Positions 52,464-61,542 of a DNA stretch of 64,000 nucleotides are shown here, in pieces (the first letter of the stretch is position 1; each line of letters starts with the position of its first letter). The DNA is from Microtetraspora sp. NBRC 16547 (GTDB lineage Bacteria > Actinomycetota > Actinomycetes > Streptosporangiales > Streptosporangiaceae). The position numbers and the translations under genes were made by a program. The notes under the pieces were generated by a model, which was not told the DNA's origin, did not search any database, and saw nothing but the letters and a program-made list of their open reading frames with translations. The stretch spans positions 91,532-155,531 of the forward strand of contig NZ_BSSE01000019.1 of the NCBI RefSeq assembly GCF_030268965.1. The letters run 5' to 3'.

Positions 52464-54347
52464 TCAGGCATCGGGCGGCTGCCGCTGGCCGAGGCGGCGG
52501 CGGAGCTCGGCGACCTCGCGCTCGAGATCGGCCACGTTGCGCTCGGAGCCCTGCGGGTACGCGGCCGGCGCGGGGCGGACGTACCGCGTGGCCCCGTCCG
52601 GCGCCTGGCTCGGCTGCCCGTACTGGTCGTACTGCTGGTGCCCGTCGCGCTGGGCGTCGTATCCGCGGTCCTCGTATCCGCGCTGGTCATAACCTTGCCG
52701 GCCGTCCTGCTGCCGTGGGTACTGGTCCTGGGGCGGGTACCGGTCCTGGGACGGCCCTCCCTGGGCGTACGCGCCAGGGGACGCGGAGCCGGACGACTCG
52801 CCCTGGGGTAGCGCGTACTGCCGGGGGGCCGCCTGCTGCCAGGCCGGGCGCTCGTCCTGCCTGCTGATCGCCGCCGCGTGGGCGCCGCCGTACGCCTGTC
52901 CGTACGAGGGGGTGGTGGTGGCCGCGCGCTTGCGGCGGCGCAGCATCATCATGAGCAGCGCGAGACCGCCGGCGACGGCGAGCAGGACGCCCACGCCGAT
53001 GACGATCCAGAGCCAGACGGGCTGGGGTGTCTCGTCCTTGCCGCTCGAGATCGCCTGCTGGGAGTCGGTGATGTACTTGGCGACGTAGGGGTGGTTGGGC
53101 TGGAGGGCCTGGACCTCGCGGAACAGGGGGAGCGCGTCCTTGTAGTGCTTGGCGAAGAAGGCGTCGAGGGCCTCGTTGTACTTCGTCGTGGTCAGTGAGG
53201 CCGACGGCTTGACGTTCTTCTCGTTGAGCTTCTCCTTGATGATCGAGACCGGCAGCACGAAGCTCTCGTTCTCCGACGCCTCGCCGCCGTCGCTGACGGT
53301 TCCGGCGATGAGCATGCCGATGACCTTGCCGTCGGGGCTGAAGACGGGACCGCCGGAGTTGCCGTGGTAGGACGGCGCCTGGGTCTGGATGTACGGGACG
53401 CCCTCGGTGGTGGTGCGCCTGGCGTTGTACGGCCCTTCGGTCATCGCCGGGTCGAGCTTGGACTCGATGCTGAAGAACGGCGTGTTGGTGACCAGGCCGG
53501 GGAAGCCGCTGATGTACAGCGTGTTGCCGGTCTGCACGTCGGAGTCGTCGCCGAGCGGGACCGTCGGGAGGTTCTGCTGGTTGTTGACCTTCAGCAGGGC
53601 GAAGTCCTTGCCGGGGTAGCTCTCGCCGACGGACACGAGCTCCGCGGGGACCTCCTTGGCCGTCTTGTCGACGCCGCCTCCGGGCAGTGACTGCAGGACC
53701 GAGAGGCTCTTCTGCAGGTTCTCCAGCTTCATGTGCGCGGAGTTGAAGTTGATGTAGAGCTGCTGCGCGGCCTGGATGAGCTCCTCGTCGGCGACGACGT
53801 TCTCCAGCCCGGCGATGATCTCCTTGGCGTCCTCTTCGTTGAACTTCTGGAGCGCCTGCTGCGCGAACGTCTGGGACAGGTCCTCGTCACTCATGTCCAC
53901 GCAGTGCGCGCCGGTGACCATGTAGCCGTCCGGGGTGACCCACCAGCCGGTGCACATGCCGCCGATCCGTGCCTCCACGGTGCGCTTGGGCGACGTCGGC
54001 ATGAGGTACTTGTCCACATTGGCGGCCATCCGCTTGAACATGTACTTGTACATGCTGGGCTCGTCCGACGGGATCTTGCCCGCCGTGACGAGAACCTGGA
54101 TCTGCGCCGCGAGCTCGTTCAGCGCGTTCTGCCGGACGTCCGCGGTGGGGACGACCACCTCGCCGCTGAAGGTGAGGCTGGTGAGCTGGACGGCCGGGTG
54201 GGTGCGGGCGGCCAGCAGCGTGCCGACGGAGACGTTCCCATCGCCGTCGGCCCAGGCAGGGGGTGCCGTGGGGGCTGCCACGGCAAGCAGGGCGATCGCC
54301 GCCGTTGCGGCCAATCCCCTGCTCAAAGTCCTGAAATATCCGTTCAC
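52464..54347 (-). CDS. Membrane-anchored trypsin-like serine protease with low-complexity cytoplasmic tail
   Basis: A 627-residue protein. Residues 1-33 are a signal peptide (RGLAATAAIALLAVAAPTAPPAWA). The extracellular protease domain has His148 (VTGAHCVD), Asp248 (GKDFALLKV) and Ser331 (YHGNSGGPVFS), a full triad of HtrA/S1C type, with an extended helical insertion (about 150-225). A short TPR-like stretch (about 388-435) precedes one TM segment (about 444-468) and RRRKR. The tail (about 475-600) is rich in Gln, Tyr, Gly, Pro and Asp and ends in a helix NVADLEREVAELRRRLGQ likely to form a coiled coil. No PDZ domain. Target unknown. Confidence 0.88.
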   Translation of the reverse strand: MNGYFRTLSRGLAATAAIALLAVAAPTAPPAWADGDGNVSVGTLLAARTHPAVQLTSLTFSGEVVVPTADVRQNALNELAAQIQVLVTAGKIPSDEPSMYKYMFKRMAANVDKYLMPTSPKRTVEARIGGMCTGWWVTPDGYMVTGAHCVDMSDEDLSQTFAQQALQKFNEEDAKEIIAGLENVVADEELIQAAQQLYINFNSAHMKLENLQKSLSVLQSLPGGGVDKTAKEVPAELVSVGESYPGKDFALLKVNNQQNLPTVPLGDDSDVQTGNTLYISGFPGLVTNTPFFSIESKLDPAMTEGPYNARRTTTEGVPYIQTQAPSYHGNSGGPVFSPDGKVIGMLIAGTVSDGGEASENESFVLPVSIIKEKLNEKNVKPSASLTTTKYNEALDAFFAKHYKDALPLFREVQALQPNHPYVAKYITDSQQAISSGKDETPQPVWLWIVIGVGVLLAVAGGLALLMMMLRRRKRAATTTPSYGQAYGGAHAAAISRQDERPAWQQAAPRQYALPQGESSGSASPGAYAQGGPSQDRYPPQDQYPRQQDGRQGYDQRGYEDRGYDAQRDGHQQYDQYGQPSQAPDGATRYVRPAPAAYPQGSERNVADLEREVAELRRRLGQRQPPDA

Positions 54348-54610
54348 GCGGGCAATCGTCGGTTACCCGTCTTGTCCATCGCTTGTGGCTGACTTGGCGC
54401 GCCCGCAAGTTCGGCGAACCCTTGCGAAGACCGGCCGGAACGCGGACGAACCGGGCGGGCCGGGGGCGTGAAACGGGCGGTCGGGGGCGTGAAACGGGCG
54501 CGCCCGGCCCGGGCGGGGCAGCATCCTGAAATGCTCCACGGCGAGCGGGACACGTGGAGGGTGTCAGAGCGAGACACGACGCTACGGCGTACCCCGAAAG
54601 GAGAGGGCCG

Positions 54611-55162
54611 TTGGGGCCTCCCGACACGAGAAGGCACCGCTTCGAGGACATTTACCGGAAATATCACGATGCGGTGCTCGCCTATCTCGTACGCCGCACG
54701 GACAACGGCCACGATGCCGCCGACGTCCTCGCCGAGACGTTCCTCGTCGCCTGGAGGCGGCTCGACGACGTCCCTGCCGGCGAACGGGCCCGGCCCTGGC
54801 TGTTCGGCGTCGCCCGGCGCACGCTCGCGAACCTGCATCGCGGCGCTCGGCGGCGCACCGCGCTGAGCGAGAGGCTGCGCGCCGAGCTCGCCCACGCGCA
54901 CCGCCACGCGGCGCCCGCGACCAAGCCGTTTGCCGTCGCCGCGGCCTTCCGGCGCCTGCCCGAGCAGGACAGGGAACTGCTCGCGCTCGCCGGATGGGAG
55001 GGCCTGGACTTCGGGGAGATCGCCGTCGTCCTCGGCTGCTCCCGCAACGCCGTACGGATCCGGATGTTTCGGGCGCGGCGCCGCTTCGCCCGAGAGCTGA
55101 ACACCCACGAAGACCTGATCGAGGAGCGAGTGGCACCCGCGTCAGAAGGAGGCGTCGCATGA
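54611..55162 (+). CDS. ECF sigma factor (RNA polymerase sigma-70 family)
   Basis: About 183 residues from a TTG at 54611, chosen for AAGGAGAG 7 bp upstream; the frame is open from 54554. Region 2: FEDIYRKYHDAVLAYLVRRTDNGHDAADVLAETFLVAWRRLDDVPAGERARPWLFGVARRTLANLHR. Region 4: FRRLPEQDRELLALAGWEGLDFGEIAVVLGCSRNAVRIRMFRARRRFARELN. The downstream gene begins inside its stop codon (ATGA) and encodes a membrane protein, the usual position of an anti-sigma factor. The divergent neighbour is the membrane protease gene. Confidence 0.92.
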   Translation: MGPPDTRRHRFEDIYRKYHDAVLAYLVRRTDNGHDAADVLAETFLVAWRRLDDVPAGERARPWLFGVARRTLANLHRGARRRTALSERLRAELAHAHRHAAPATKPFAVAAAFRRLPEQDRELLALAGWEGLDFGEIAVVLGCSRNAVRIRMFRARRRFARELNTHEDLIEERVAPASEGGVA

Positions 55163-56001
55163 ACGTCGAACGACTCAACCCGATCAGCGAGGAGGAGGCC
55201 GCCGCGATGGTGAGCCGCCAGACCAGGGACGACCTCGCCGAGCGCATCATGACGACCTCGCCCGACGAGGCCCCGGCACCCGTAGGGCACGGCCGGTGGG
55301 GGCGGCGGCTGCTCGTCGGCGTCCCCCTGGCCGCCGCGGTCGCCGCCGCGGGGGTGGTCGTGCTGTCGGCCGCCGGCCCCGACCAGAAGGTCGGCTCGGT
55401 GTCCGTCGGTCCGCACCGGGCCGACGCCGCCGTGTTGTCCTTCCGCAAGGAGGACGGCTACCTCGTCGTCACGGTCAAGGACCCGGTCGCCGACCCGGCG
55501 CGCTACCGGAAGGAGTTCGCGGCCCACGGGCTGGACATCGAGCTCGACCTCAGGCCCGTCTCGCCGAGGAACGTCGGCACCGTCATCTTCCTGGAGGATC
55601 AGGAGGCCAGCAGGATCGAGGTGATCCAGGCCAAGGGGGAGTGCGGGGTCGAGATCTGCAGCGTCGGCGTCAAGGTCCCCGTGGACTACAAGGGATACGC
55701 CCACATCGTGTTCGGCCGCGCCGCCCGCCCTGGCGAGATGTACAACACCGGCCCAGACGACATGCCTGGTGAAGGCGTCGGCCTGCCGGAGGTCCCCGGC
55801 CGTACGGTGGCCGAGGCATGGTCCGTCCTGGAGCAACGCAAGATCACCCGCGTCCTCTACCGCTACGAGTTCCGCGGCTCCGACCGGCCCTATCCGAACG
55901 GGCTCAGCCGCGACCAGGTGAAGCCGGAATGGTACGTCCACGAAGCGGTGGCCGGCACGGAGGGGCAGGTCATCCTGTTTGTCGGGCCAGAGAAGGAGTG
56001 A
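55159..56001 (+). CDS. Membrane-anchored regulator, probable anti-sigma-like partner of the ECF sigma
   Basis: A 280-residue protein whose ATG overlaps the sigma stop. The N-terminal 45 residues are cytoplasmic (LNPISEEEAAAMVSRQTRDDLAERIM), followed by one TM segment (LLVGVPLAAAVAAAGVVVLSAAG) and an extracellular domain of about 200 residues that is beta-rich and has a Cys pair (GECGVEICSV) and a PASTA-like end (LPEVPGRTVAEAWSVLEQRKI). No zinc anti-sigma motif is seen, so its action on the sigma factor is inferred from topology and coupling only. Confidence 0.78.
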   Translation: MNVERLNPISEEEAAAMVSRQTRDDLAERIMTTSPDEAPAPVGHGRWGRRLLVGVPLAAAVAAAGVVVLSAAGPDQKVGSVSVGPHRADAAVLSFRKEDGYLVVTVKDPVADPARYRKEFAAHGLDIELDLRPVSPRNVGTVIFLEDQEASRIEVIQAKGECGVEICSVGVKVPVDYKGYAHIVFGRAARPGEMYNTGPDDMPGEGVGLPEVPGRTVAEAWSVLEQRKITRVLYRYEFRGSDRPYPNGLSRDQVKPEWYVHEAVAGTEGQVILFVGPEKE

Positions 56002-56005
56002 AAGC

Positions 56006-56037
56006 GTCGGGCCCCGGACAGGAGTCCGGGGCCCGAC
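56006..56037 (+). terminator. Strong GC hairpin terminator after the sigma/regulator operon
   Basis: A perfect 14-bp stem (56006-56019 with 56024-56037) and a 4-nt loop AGGA, 4 bp past the stop codon. It has no T-tract but high predicted stability. Confidence 0.8.
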
Positions 56038-56042
56038 AGGAG

Positions 56043-56060
56043 GGTCCGCCGACGCGGACC
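56043..56060 (-). terminator. Second hairpin, facing aceE
   Basis: GGTCCGC (56043-56049) pairs with GCGGACC (56054-56060) over 4 nt. It lies 14 bp past the stop of the leftward aceE gene and next to the larger hairpin, giving a double terminator between convergent genes. Confidence 0.5.
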
Positions 56061-56074
56061 CGGAGATTCCGGAG

Positions 56075-58825
56075 TTACACGCCCATCGACTGGATGTCGT
56101 TGCTCTCCAAGGGCGCGCCGACCTCGGTCACGCCGTTCTTCAGGTGGTAGCGGGCGATCGCCTCGCGCAGCACCTCGGCCCTGATCTCGCCCCGCCGGAC
56201 GAGCTGGGTCAGCACCGCCAGGGTGATCGACGCGGCGTCCACGTGGAAGTGGCGGCGCAGCGCCGAACGCGTGTCCGACAGGCCGAAGCCGTCCGTGCCG
56301 AGCGAGCTCCAGTCACCGGGCACCCACTGGGCGATCTGGTCCTGGACGGCCCGCATGTAGTCGCTGACGCCCACGAACGGGCCCTGCGCCTCGGACAGCT
56401 TCCGCGTGACGTACGGAACACGCTGCTCGGCGTCCGGGTTGAGCAGGTTGTGCTCCTCGGTGGCGAGAGCCTCCCTGCGCAGCTCGGCCCACGACGTGGC
56501 CGACCAGACCGCGGCGTCGACGCCCCAGTCCTCGGCGAGGAGCCGCTGCGCCTCCAGCGCCCACGGCCCGGCGACGCCGGAGGCCAGGATGTTGGCCTTC
56601 GGCCCACCGGTCGAGGGGGCGGGAGCGAAGAGGTGCAGACCCTTGAGGATGCCCTCGACGTCCACGTTCGCCGGCTCCGCGGGCTGCGGGTACGGCTCGT
56701 TGTAGACGGTCAGGTAGTAGAAGACGTTCTCCGGCGCGTCGCCGTACATCCGGCGCAGGCCGTCCTTGACGATGTGCGCGATCTCGAACGCCCAGGCCGG
56801 GTCGTAGGAGACGACGGCCGGGTTCGTCGAGGCGATGAGCGGCGTGTGGCCGTCCTCGTGCTGGAGACCCTCGCCGTTCAGGGTCGTACGGCCGGCGGTC
56901 GCGCCCAGCAGGAAGCCGCGGCCCATCTGGTCGGCGAGCTGCCACATCTGGTCGGCGGTGCGCTGGAACCCGAACATCGAGTAGAAGATGTAGACCGGGA
57001 TCATGTGCTCGCCGTGCGTGGCGTACGAGCTGCCCGCGGCGATCACCGAGCCCATGGAGCCGGCCTCGCTGATGCCCTCGTGCAGGATCTGGCCCTCGGT
57101 GGACTCCTTGTAGGAGAGCAGCAGCTCCCGGTCGACCGCCTCGTAGGTCTGCCCGTGCGGCGAGTAGATCTTGGCGGTCGGGAACATCGCGTCGACGCCG
57201 AAGGTGCGCGCCTCGTCGGGGATGATCGGCACGAACCGGTGACCGATCTCCTTGTCCCGCATGAGGTCCTTCAGCAGCCGGACGAACGCCATGGTGGTGG
57301 CGACGTTCTGCTTGCCTGAGCCCTTGGCGAGCTGCTTGTACACGTCGTCGCCGGGCAGTTTGAGGGCCTTGGCCCGGGTCACCCGCTTGGGCAGGAAACC
57401 GCCGAGCGCGGCACGGCGCTCCTTCATGTAGGCGATCTCTTCGTTGTCCTCGCCGGGGTGGAAGTACGGCGGGAGGTCGCCCTCGAGGTCCTTGTCCGGG
57501 ATGGGCAGGTAGAGCCGGTCGCGGAACTCCTTGAGCTCGGCCTTCGACATCTTCTTCATCTGGTGCGTCGCGTTGCGCGCCTCGAAGTCCTTGCCGAGCG
57601 TCCAGCCCTTGATGGTCTGGGCGAGGATCACGGTCGGCTGGCCGACGTGCTCGCGGGCCGCCTTGAACGCGGCGTAGACCTTGCGGTAGTCGTGGCCGCC
57701 GCGCGACAGCTTGCGGATGTCGTCGTCCGTGAGGTGCTCGACCATCTTGCGCAGCCGAGGGTCGCTGCCGAAGAAGTGCTCCCGGATGTACGCCCCGGAC
57801 TCGACGGAGTACGTCTGGAACTGGCCGTCGGGCGTGGTGTTCATCTGGTTGACGAGGACGCCGTCCACGTCGGCCGCGAGCAGCGGGTCCCAGTCACGGC
57901 CCCAGACGACCTTGATGACGTTCCAGCCCGCGCCGCGGAAGTACGACTCCAGCTCCTGGATGATCTTGCCGTTGCCGCGTACCGGTCCGTCGAGCCGCTG
58001 CAGGTTGCAGTTGATGACGAAGGTGAGGTTGTCCAGTTCCTCGCGCGCGGCCAGGCCGATGGCGCCCAGCGACTCGGGCTCGTCCATCTCGCCGTCGCCC
58101 AGGAAGCACCACACCTGGCTGCGGCTGGTGTCCTTCATCTTGCGGTTCAGGAGGTAGCGGTTGAACCGCGCCTGGTAGATCGCGCCGATCGGGCCCAGAC
58201 CCATGGAGACCGTGGGGAACTCCCAGAAGTCGGGCATGAGCCGCGGGTGCGGGTAGGACGGCAGACCCTTGATCCCGTGGGACAGCTCCTGGCGGAACGC
58301 GTCCAGCTCGGGGGCCGACAGACGGCCCTCCAGGAAGGCGCGGGCGTAGATGCCGGGCGCCGCGTGACCCTGGATGAACACCTGGTCGCCCGACTCGCCG
58401 TGGTCCTTGCCCCGGAAGAAGTGGTTGAAGCCCACCTCGTACAGAGACGCCGCCGAGGCGTAGGTCGCGATGTGGCCGCCGACGTTGGTGCGGGCGTTGG
58501 CCCGGGTGACCATGACGGCGGCGTTCCAGCGGATGTAGGCCCGGATGCGGCGCTCGACGTACTCGTCGCCGGGGAACCAGGGCTCTCGCTCCGGTGGGAT
58601 GGTGTTGATGTAATCCGTACTCCGCAGGCCGGGCACGCCGACCTGGTGTTCACGGGCCCGCTCCAGGAGTCGGAGCATCAGATATCGGGCTCGGGTGCGG
58701 CCCTCCGTCTTGATGACGTTGTCGAGCGATTCGAGCCATTCCCTGGTCTCGCTCGGGTCGACATCAGGCAACTGGCTGGGTAGGCCGTCACTGATGATCG
58801 AGAAGCGCTGGCGTCCGGAAGCCAC
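56075..58825 (-). CDS. aceE: Pyruvate dehydrogenase E1 component, homodimeric type
   Basis: A 916-residue thiamine-diphosphate enzyme that decarboxylates pyruvate and acetylates the E2 lipoyl domain. The AceE pattern is clear: [59 protein letters not shown], the ThDP/Mg motif [53 protein letters not shown], and [46 protein letters not shown]. Length matches the single-chain E1 of actinomycetes. E2 and E3 genes are not in the window. The ATG at 58825 begins [24 protein letters not shown]. Confidence 0.96.
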   Translation of the reverse strand: MASGRQRFSIISDGLPSQLPDVDPSETREWLESLDNVIKTEGRTRARYLMLRLLERAREHQVGVPGLRSTDYINTIPPEREPWFPGDEYVERRIRAYIRWNAAVMVTRANARTNVGGHIATYASAASLYEVGFNHFFRGKDHGESGDQVFIQGHAAPGIYARAFLEGRLSAPELDAFRQELSHGIKGLPSYPHPRLMPDFWEFPTVSMGLGPIGAIYQARFNRYLLNRKMKDTSRSQVWCFLGDGEMDEPESLGAIGLAAREELDNLTFVINCNLQRLDGPVRGNGKIIQELESYFRGAGWNVIKVVWGRDWDPLLAADVDGVLVNQMNTTPDGQFQTYSVESGAYIREHFFGSDPRLRKMVEHLTDDDIRKLSRGGHDYRKVYAAFKAAREHVGQPTVILAQTIKGWTLGKDFEARNATHQMKKMSKAELKEFRDRLYLPIPDKDLEGDLPPYFHPGEDNEEIAYMKERRAALGGFLPKRVTRAKALKLPGDDVYKQLAKGSGKQNVATTMAFVRLLKDLMRDKEIGHRFVPIIPDEARTFGVDAMFPTAKIYSPHGQTYEAVDRELLLSYKESTEGQILHEGISEAGSMGSVIAAGSSYATHGEHMIPVYIFYSMFGFQRTADQMWQLADQMGRGFLLGATAGRTTLNGEGLQHEDGHTPLIASTNPAVVSYDPAWAFEIAHIVKDGLRRMYGDAPENVFYYLTVYNEPYPQPAEPANVDVEGILKGLHLFAPAPSTGGPKANILASGVAGPWALEAQRLLAEDWGVDAAVWSATSWAELRREALATEEHNLLNPDAEQRVPYVTRKLSEAQGPFVGVSDYMRAVQDQIAQWVPGDWSSLGTDGFGLSDTRSALRRHFHVDAASITLAVLTQLVRRGEIRAEVLREAIARYHLKNGVTEVGAPLESNDIQSMGV

Positions 58826-59415
58826 TGGGTCTCGCCTTCCGAGGATGGACTATGTCTTTGTCTAGGCACTTCCATCCTGGCCGCTTGCCCCGGAAAGTGC
58901 ATCTCTACTGCCGGGTAACCAGGATGTCCCTGCTGGCAGGCGGGGATTTATGGCCTAGACCACCGATGGTAGGACGATTCTTACAGACTGCCCAGCGTGG
59001 TCGGGTCACGAGGCCGATCATCCGTGCGCGGGTCGCGCTTCCGCCCGTTGAGAAAGGCGGATCCGCGCGGGCGTGAGGTGCCGCTGTGGCGCCCGGTGCG
59101 GTACCAGTGAGGTGCCGCTGTGGTGCCCGCCGTGGCGCCTGGTGCGATGCCGGTGAGGTGCCGGTGAGGTGCCATCCAAGCACAGCCCCGAACGCGGCGC
59201 ACCGCTCGGTCCCGCCCACCGGTTGGTCGCCTTTCCGTGTCAGGCGCGGCCGTTAGGTGACTGTCGCGTAACCGGTCCGCCATCTGTCCCGTGCGCTGTG
59301 ACGGGGCAGCGTAACGTTTCGGTATGTGTTGTTCCTCCCTCTTACGGAGGATGGGTTACTCCCCTTCCCTGCGGGCGAAAGCCGTATCAGGCTCTGGATA
59401 GAGGGAGGAATCGAG
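58826..59415. other. 590-bp intergenic region with promoters and degenerate repeats
   Basis: It lies between divergent aceE and the DUF1918 gene and must hold both promoters, though I find no strong -35/-10 pair. At 59075-59174 GAGGTGCC recurs four times (59075, 59109, 59155, 59165) within GC-rich degenerate repeats. Minus-strand ORFs here (about 100 codons) translate to repeat-like Thr/Ala/Gly text and are not supported. Confidence 0.6.
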
Positions 59416-59610
59416 ATGCACGCAACGGTGGGCGACCGGCTCCTGGTGCATGGGACCGTCGTGGGAGAGCATGACAAGCGCGGCGAGATCATCGAGGTAC
59501 GCGGACCCGGTGGCGAGCCGCCGTACGTCGTCCGGTTCGACGACGGACACACCGGCCTGGTGTTCCCTGGTCCCGACGCGGTCGTCGTCCCAGCTCAGCG
59601 GGGATCGTAA
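59416..59610 (+). CDS. DUF1918 small protein
   Basis: A 64-residue protein: MHATVGDRLLVHGTVVGEHDKRGEIIEVRGPGGEPPYVVRFDDGHTGLVFPGPDAVVVP. It fits the DUF1918 family, an SH3-like small beta fold common in actinomycetes and of unknown role. GGAGGAA precedes the ATG at 59416; an upstream start at 59326 would add 30 unlikely residues. It is followed by the YjbQ gene after 9 bp. Confidence 0.88.
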   Translation: MHATVGDRLLVHGTVVGEHDKRGEIIEVRGPGGEPPYVVRFDDGHTGLVFPGPDAVVVPAQRGS

Positions 59611-59619
59611 TATCGCGCT

Positions 59620-60030
59620 GTGAAATCCAGAGAGATCGCGGTGCGGACCGGTACGCGCGAGCGGGTGCACGACATCACGCGTGAGTGCGAGGAGTTCGCG
59701 CGGGAGTGTGGTGGAGACGGGCTTTTGCACGTCTTCGTGCCGCACGCCACGGCGGGGCTAGCGCTGATCGAGCTGGGATCGGGGAGCGACGAGGACCTTC
59801 TCGCCGCCCTGCGGGACCTGCTTCCGGCGGATGACCGGTGGAGGCATGCGCACGGCTCCCGGGGGCATGGAAGATCCCATGTCTTGCCTGCGATCATCCC
59901 GCCGTACGCGACACTGCCTGTTCTGGACGGCCGGCTCGCGCTGGGCACCTGGCAGTCAGTGTCCCTTGTCGATCTCAACGTGGACAACCCCGACCGGCGT
60001 GTTCGATTGTCGTTTTTGTCGGGATTATAG
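59620..60030 (+). CDS. YjbQ/UPF0047 family protein (secondary thiamine-phosphate synthase type)
   Basis: A 136-residue protein starting with GTG: MKSREIAVRTGTRERVHDIT .. LLHVFVPHATAGLALIEL .. WRHAHGSRGHGRSHVLPAIIPPYATLPVLDGRLALGTWQSVSLVDLN. The conserved HATAG and SHVLPAII with several His match YjbQ, a metal-binding trimer with weak thiamine-phosphate synthase activity in E. coli; the true role is unsettled. Probably an operon with the DUF1918 gene. Confidence 0.9.
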   Translation: MKSREIAVRTGTRERVHDITRECEEFARECGGDGLLHVFVPHATAGLALIELGSGSDEDLLAALRDLLPADDRWRHAHGSRGHGRSHVLPAIIPPYATLPVLDGRLALGTWQSVSLVDLNVDNPDRRVRLSFLSGL

Positions 60031-60167
60031 ATAACGGTGCGGGTCACCGGTCGTGGCGACCGTTGACGACGGTGGGTCACAGCGTGTGGACTGTGCCGAA
60101 GCATGGCTCTCAGTGGAGCCGGACAACCGCATTACAACGCGGGGTCACCCAAGCAGGAGGGATAAAC

Positions 60168-60596
60168 GTGAGCGCGACCGCGGGTCAGGCGCAGGGCGAG
60201 CGCGGCCTGGCCGAACGACTCGGCCTCAAAGCTGGTCAGGTGGTGCAGGAAGTCGGCTGGGACGAGGACTGCGACGAGGCACTGCGCCAGTCCATCGAGG
60301 AGCTGACCGGCAACGAGCTGGTGGACGAGGAATACGAGGACGTCGTCGACGTGGTGCTGCTGTGGTGGCGCGACGGTGACGGCGACCTGTTCGACGCACT
60401 CAGCGACGCCATGACCGCACTCGCCGACGGAGGCCAGATCTGGCTGCTGACCCCCAAGGCGGGCCGGGACGGCCACGTCGAGCCCAGCGACATCGGTGAG
60501 GACGCGACGACCGCCGGCCTCTCCCAGACGAGCAGCATCAGCGCCGCCCGGGACTGGTCGGGAACGCGGCTCGTCACCCCGAAGGCCCGCCGCTGA
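60168..60596 (+). CDS. DUF3052 family protein
   Basis: A 142-residue acidic protein: LAERLGLKAGQVVQEVGWDEDCDEALRQSIEELTGNELVDEEYEDVVDVVLLWWRDGDGDLFDALSDAMTALADGGQIWLLTPKAGRDGHVEPSDIGEDATTAGLSQTSSISAARDWSGTRLV. This matches the DUF3052 family, conserved in actinomycetes and often located between aceE and a peroxiredoxin gene. GTG 60168 follows CAGGAGGGATAAAC. Function unknown. Confidence 0.92.
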   Translation: MSATAGQAQGERGLAERLGLKAGQVVQEVGWDEDCDEALRQSIEELTGNELVDEEYEDVVDVVLLWWRDGDGDLFDALSDAMTALADGGQIWLLTPKAGRDGHVEPSDIGEDATTAGLSQTSSISAARDWSGTRLVTPKARR

Positions 60597-60677
60597 GCTG
60601 ACGCCGATGCCCTGCCGTACGGCCCGGCGACGCCGTGCGGCAGGATGATGTGCGATCAGACCAGGGGAGGGCGGCGC

Positions 60678-61133
60678 ATGTCGGTTGAAGTCGGGGAACG
60701 GGCTCCGGATTTCGAGCTCCAGGACCAACACGGCACTCCCGTCAGGCTTTCCGACCTCCGGGGCCGCAAGGTGGTGCTCGTGTTCTATCCCCTGGCGTTC
60801 ACCAGCGTGTGCCACGGCGAGCTGTCCGCGATCCGCGACGAGTTCCTCCCCTCGGTCGCGGACGACGTCGAGGTGCTGACCGTCTCGGTCGACTCCGTCT
60901 TCGCCCACCGGGCCTGGGCCGACCGGGAGGGCTACACCTTCCCGATGCTCTCGGACTTCTGGCCGCACGGTGAGACGGCCCGGGCGTACGGTGTGTTCGA
61001 CGAGGAGAAGGGGCTCGCGCTGCGCGGCACCTTCATCATCGACGGCGAGGGCGTCATCCGCTGGAAGGTCGTGAACGCGATCGGGTCGGCGCGTGACGTC
61101 ACCGAGTACCGCAAGGTGCTCACACATCTGTGA
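60678..61133 (+). CDS. Peroxiredoxin, AhpE-like 1-Cys type
   Basis: A 151-residue thioredoxin-fold peroxidase that reduces hydroperoxides. [41 protein letters not shown] holds the peroxidatic Cys45 in the TxxC context. The position five residues on, often Cys in this group (GELC), is Ser50 here (GELS), and no other Cys is present in the chain, so a 1-Cys mechanism needing an external thiol is likely. ATG 60678 follows GGGGAGGG. Its 3' end is duplicated just after the stop codon. Confidence 0.92.
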   Translation: MSVEVGERAPDFELQDQHGTPVRLSDLRGRKVVLVFYPLAFTSVCHGELSAIRDEFLPSVADDVEVLTVSVDSVFAHRAWADREGYTFPMLSDFWPHGETARAYGVFDEEKGLALRGTFIIDGEGVIRWKVVNAIGSARDVTEYRKVLTHL

Positions 61134-61162
61134 GGTGCCGCAAGGTGCTCACACATCTGTGA
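61109..61162. repeat. 25-bp direct repeat covering the peroxiredoxin 3' end
   Basis: The 25 bp at 61109-61133, which encode the last codons and the TGA, recur exactly at 61138-61162, a period of 29 bp. The second copy is non-coding and ends 22 bp before the next gene. Confidence 0.9.
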
Positions 61163-61184
61163 CCCTGCCTTACGGGAGGCGAAG

Positions 61185-61496
61185 ATGCCCTGCTTCCGGT
61201 GCGGGGCCCGGCAGACCGACCCGGTCCGCGGTGCGAGTCCCTGGAAACGTGGGGTGCGCCACGAGGCGCAGGTCCTGATCTGCCCGGACTGCCAGCGCGC
61301 GCACGACCTCGATCTCGATGCGTGCGTCTCGTGCGGCTCCACCGCGCTGATCTGCCGCCTCGGGGAGGTCGAGTGCCGCTCGTGCGGTGCCGTGCGGCTC
61401 GCGCGGTCCTGCGAGTCACTGGTCGCCGCGTCCGGGGCGCCCGACCTGTCCGCCGAGGTCGAGGCGGCGCTGAACCGCGTCCTCGGTCGTTCCTGA
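61185..61496 (+). CDS. Small multi-cysteine zinc-ribbon protein
   Basis: A 103-residue protein with at least four Cys pairs: MPCFRCGARQ, ICPDCQRAHD, CVSCGSTALIC and VECRSCGAVRLARSC. This suggests two zinc ribbons or knuckles. A helical tail follows (LSAEVEAALNRVLG). I do not recognise a named family. GGGAGGCGAAG precedes the ATG. It lies between the peroxiredoxin and ROK kinase genes on the same strand; whether it senses redox state is speculation. Confidence 0.75.
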   Translation: MPCFRCGARQTDPVRGASPWKRGVRHEAQVLICPDCQRAHDLDLDACVSCGSTALICRLGEVECRSCGAVRLARSCESLVAASGAPDLSAEVEAALNRVLGRS

Positions 61497-61542
61497 TCTG
61501 CCTGATTTGGCGAAAACGTCCTTTGGTGACGACGATGTCCGA

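Noticed and set aside
58905..59283. Two overlapping minus-strand ORFs of about 100 codons upstream of aceE
   Set aside because: Their translation is dominated by the degenerate GAGGTGCC repeats and has no domain features.
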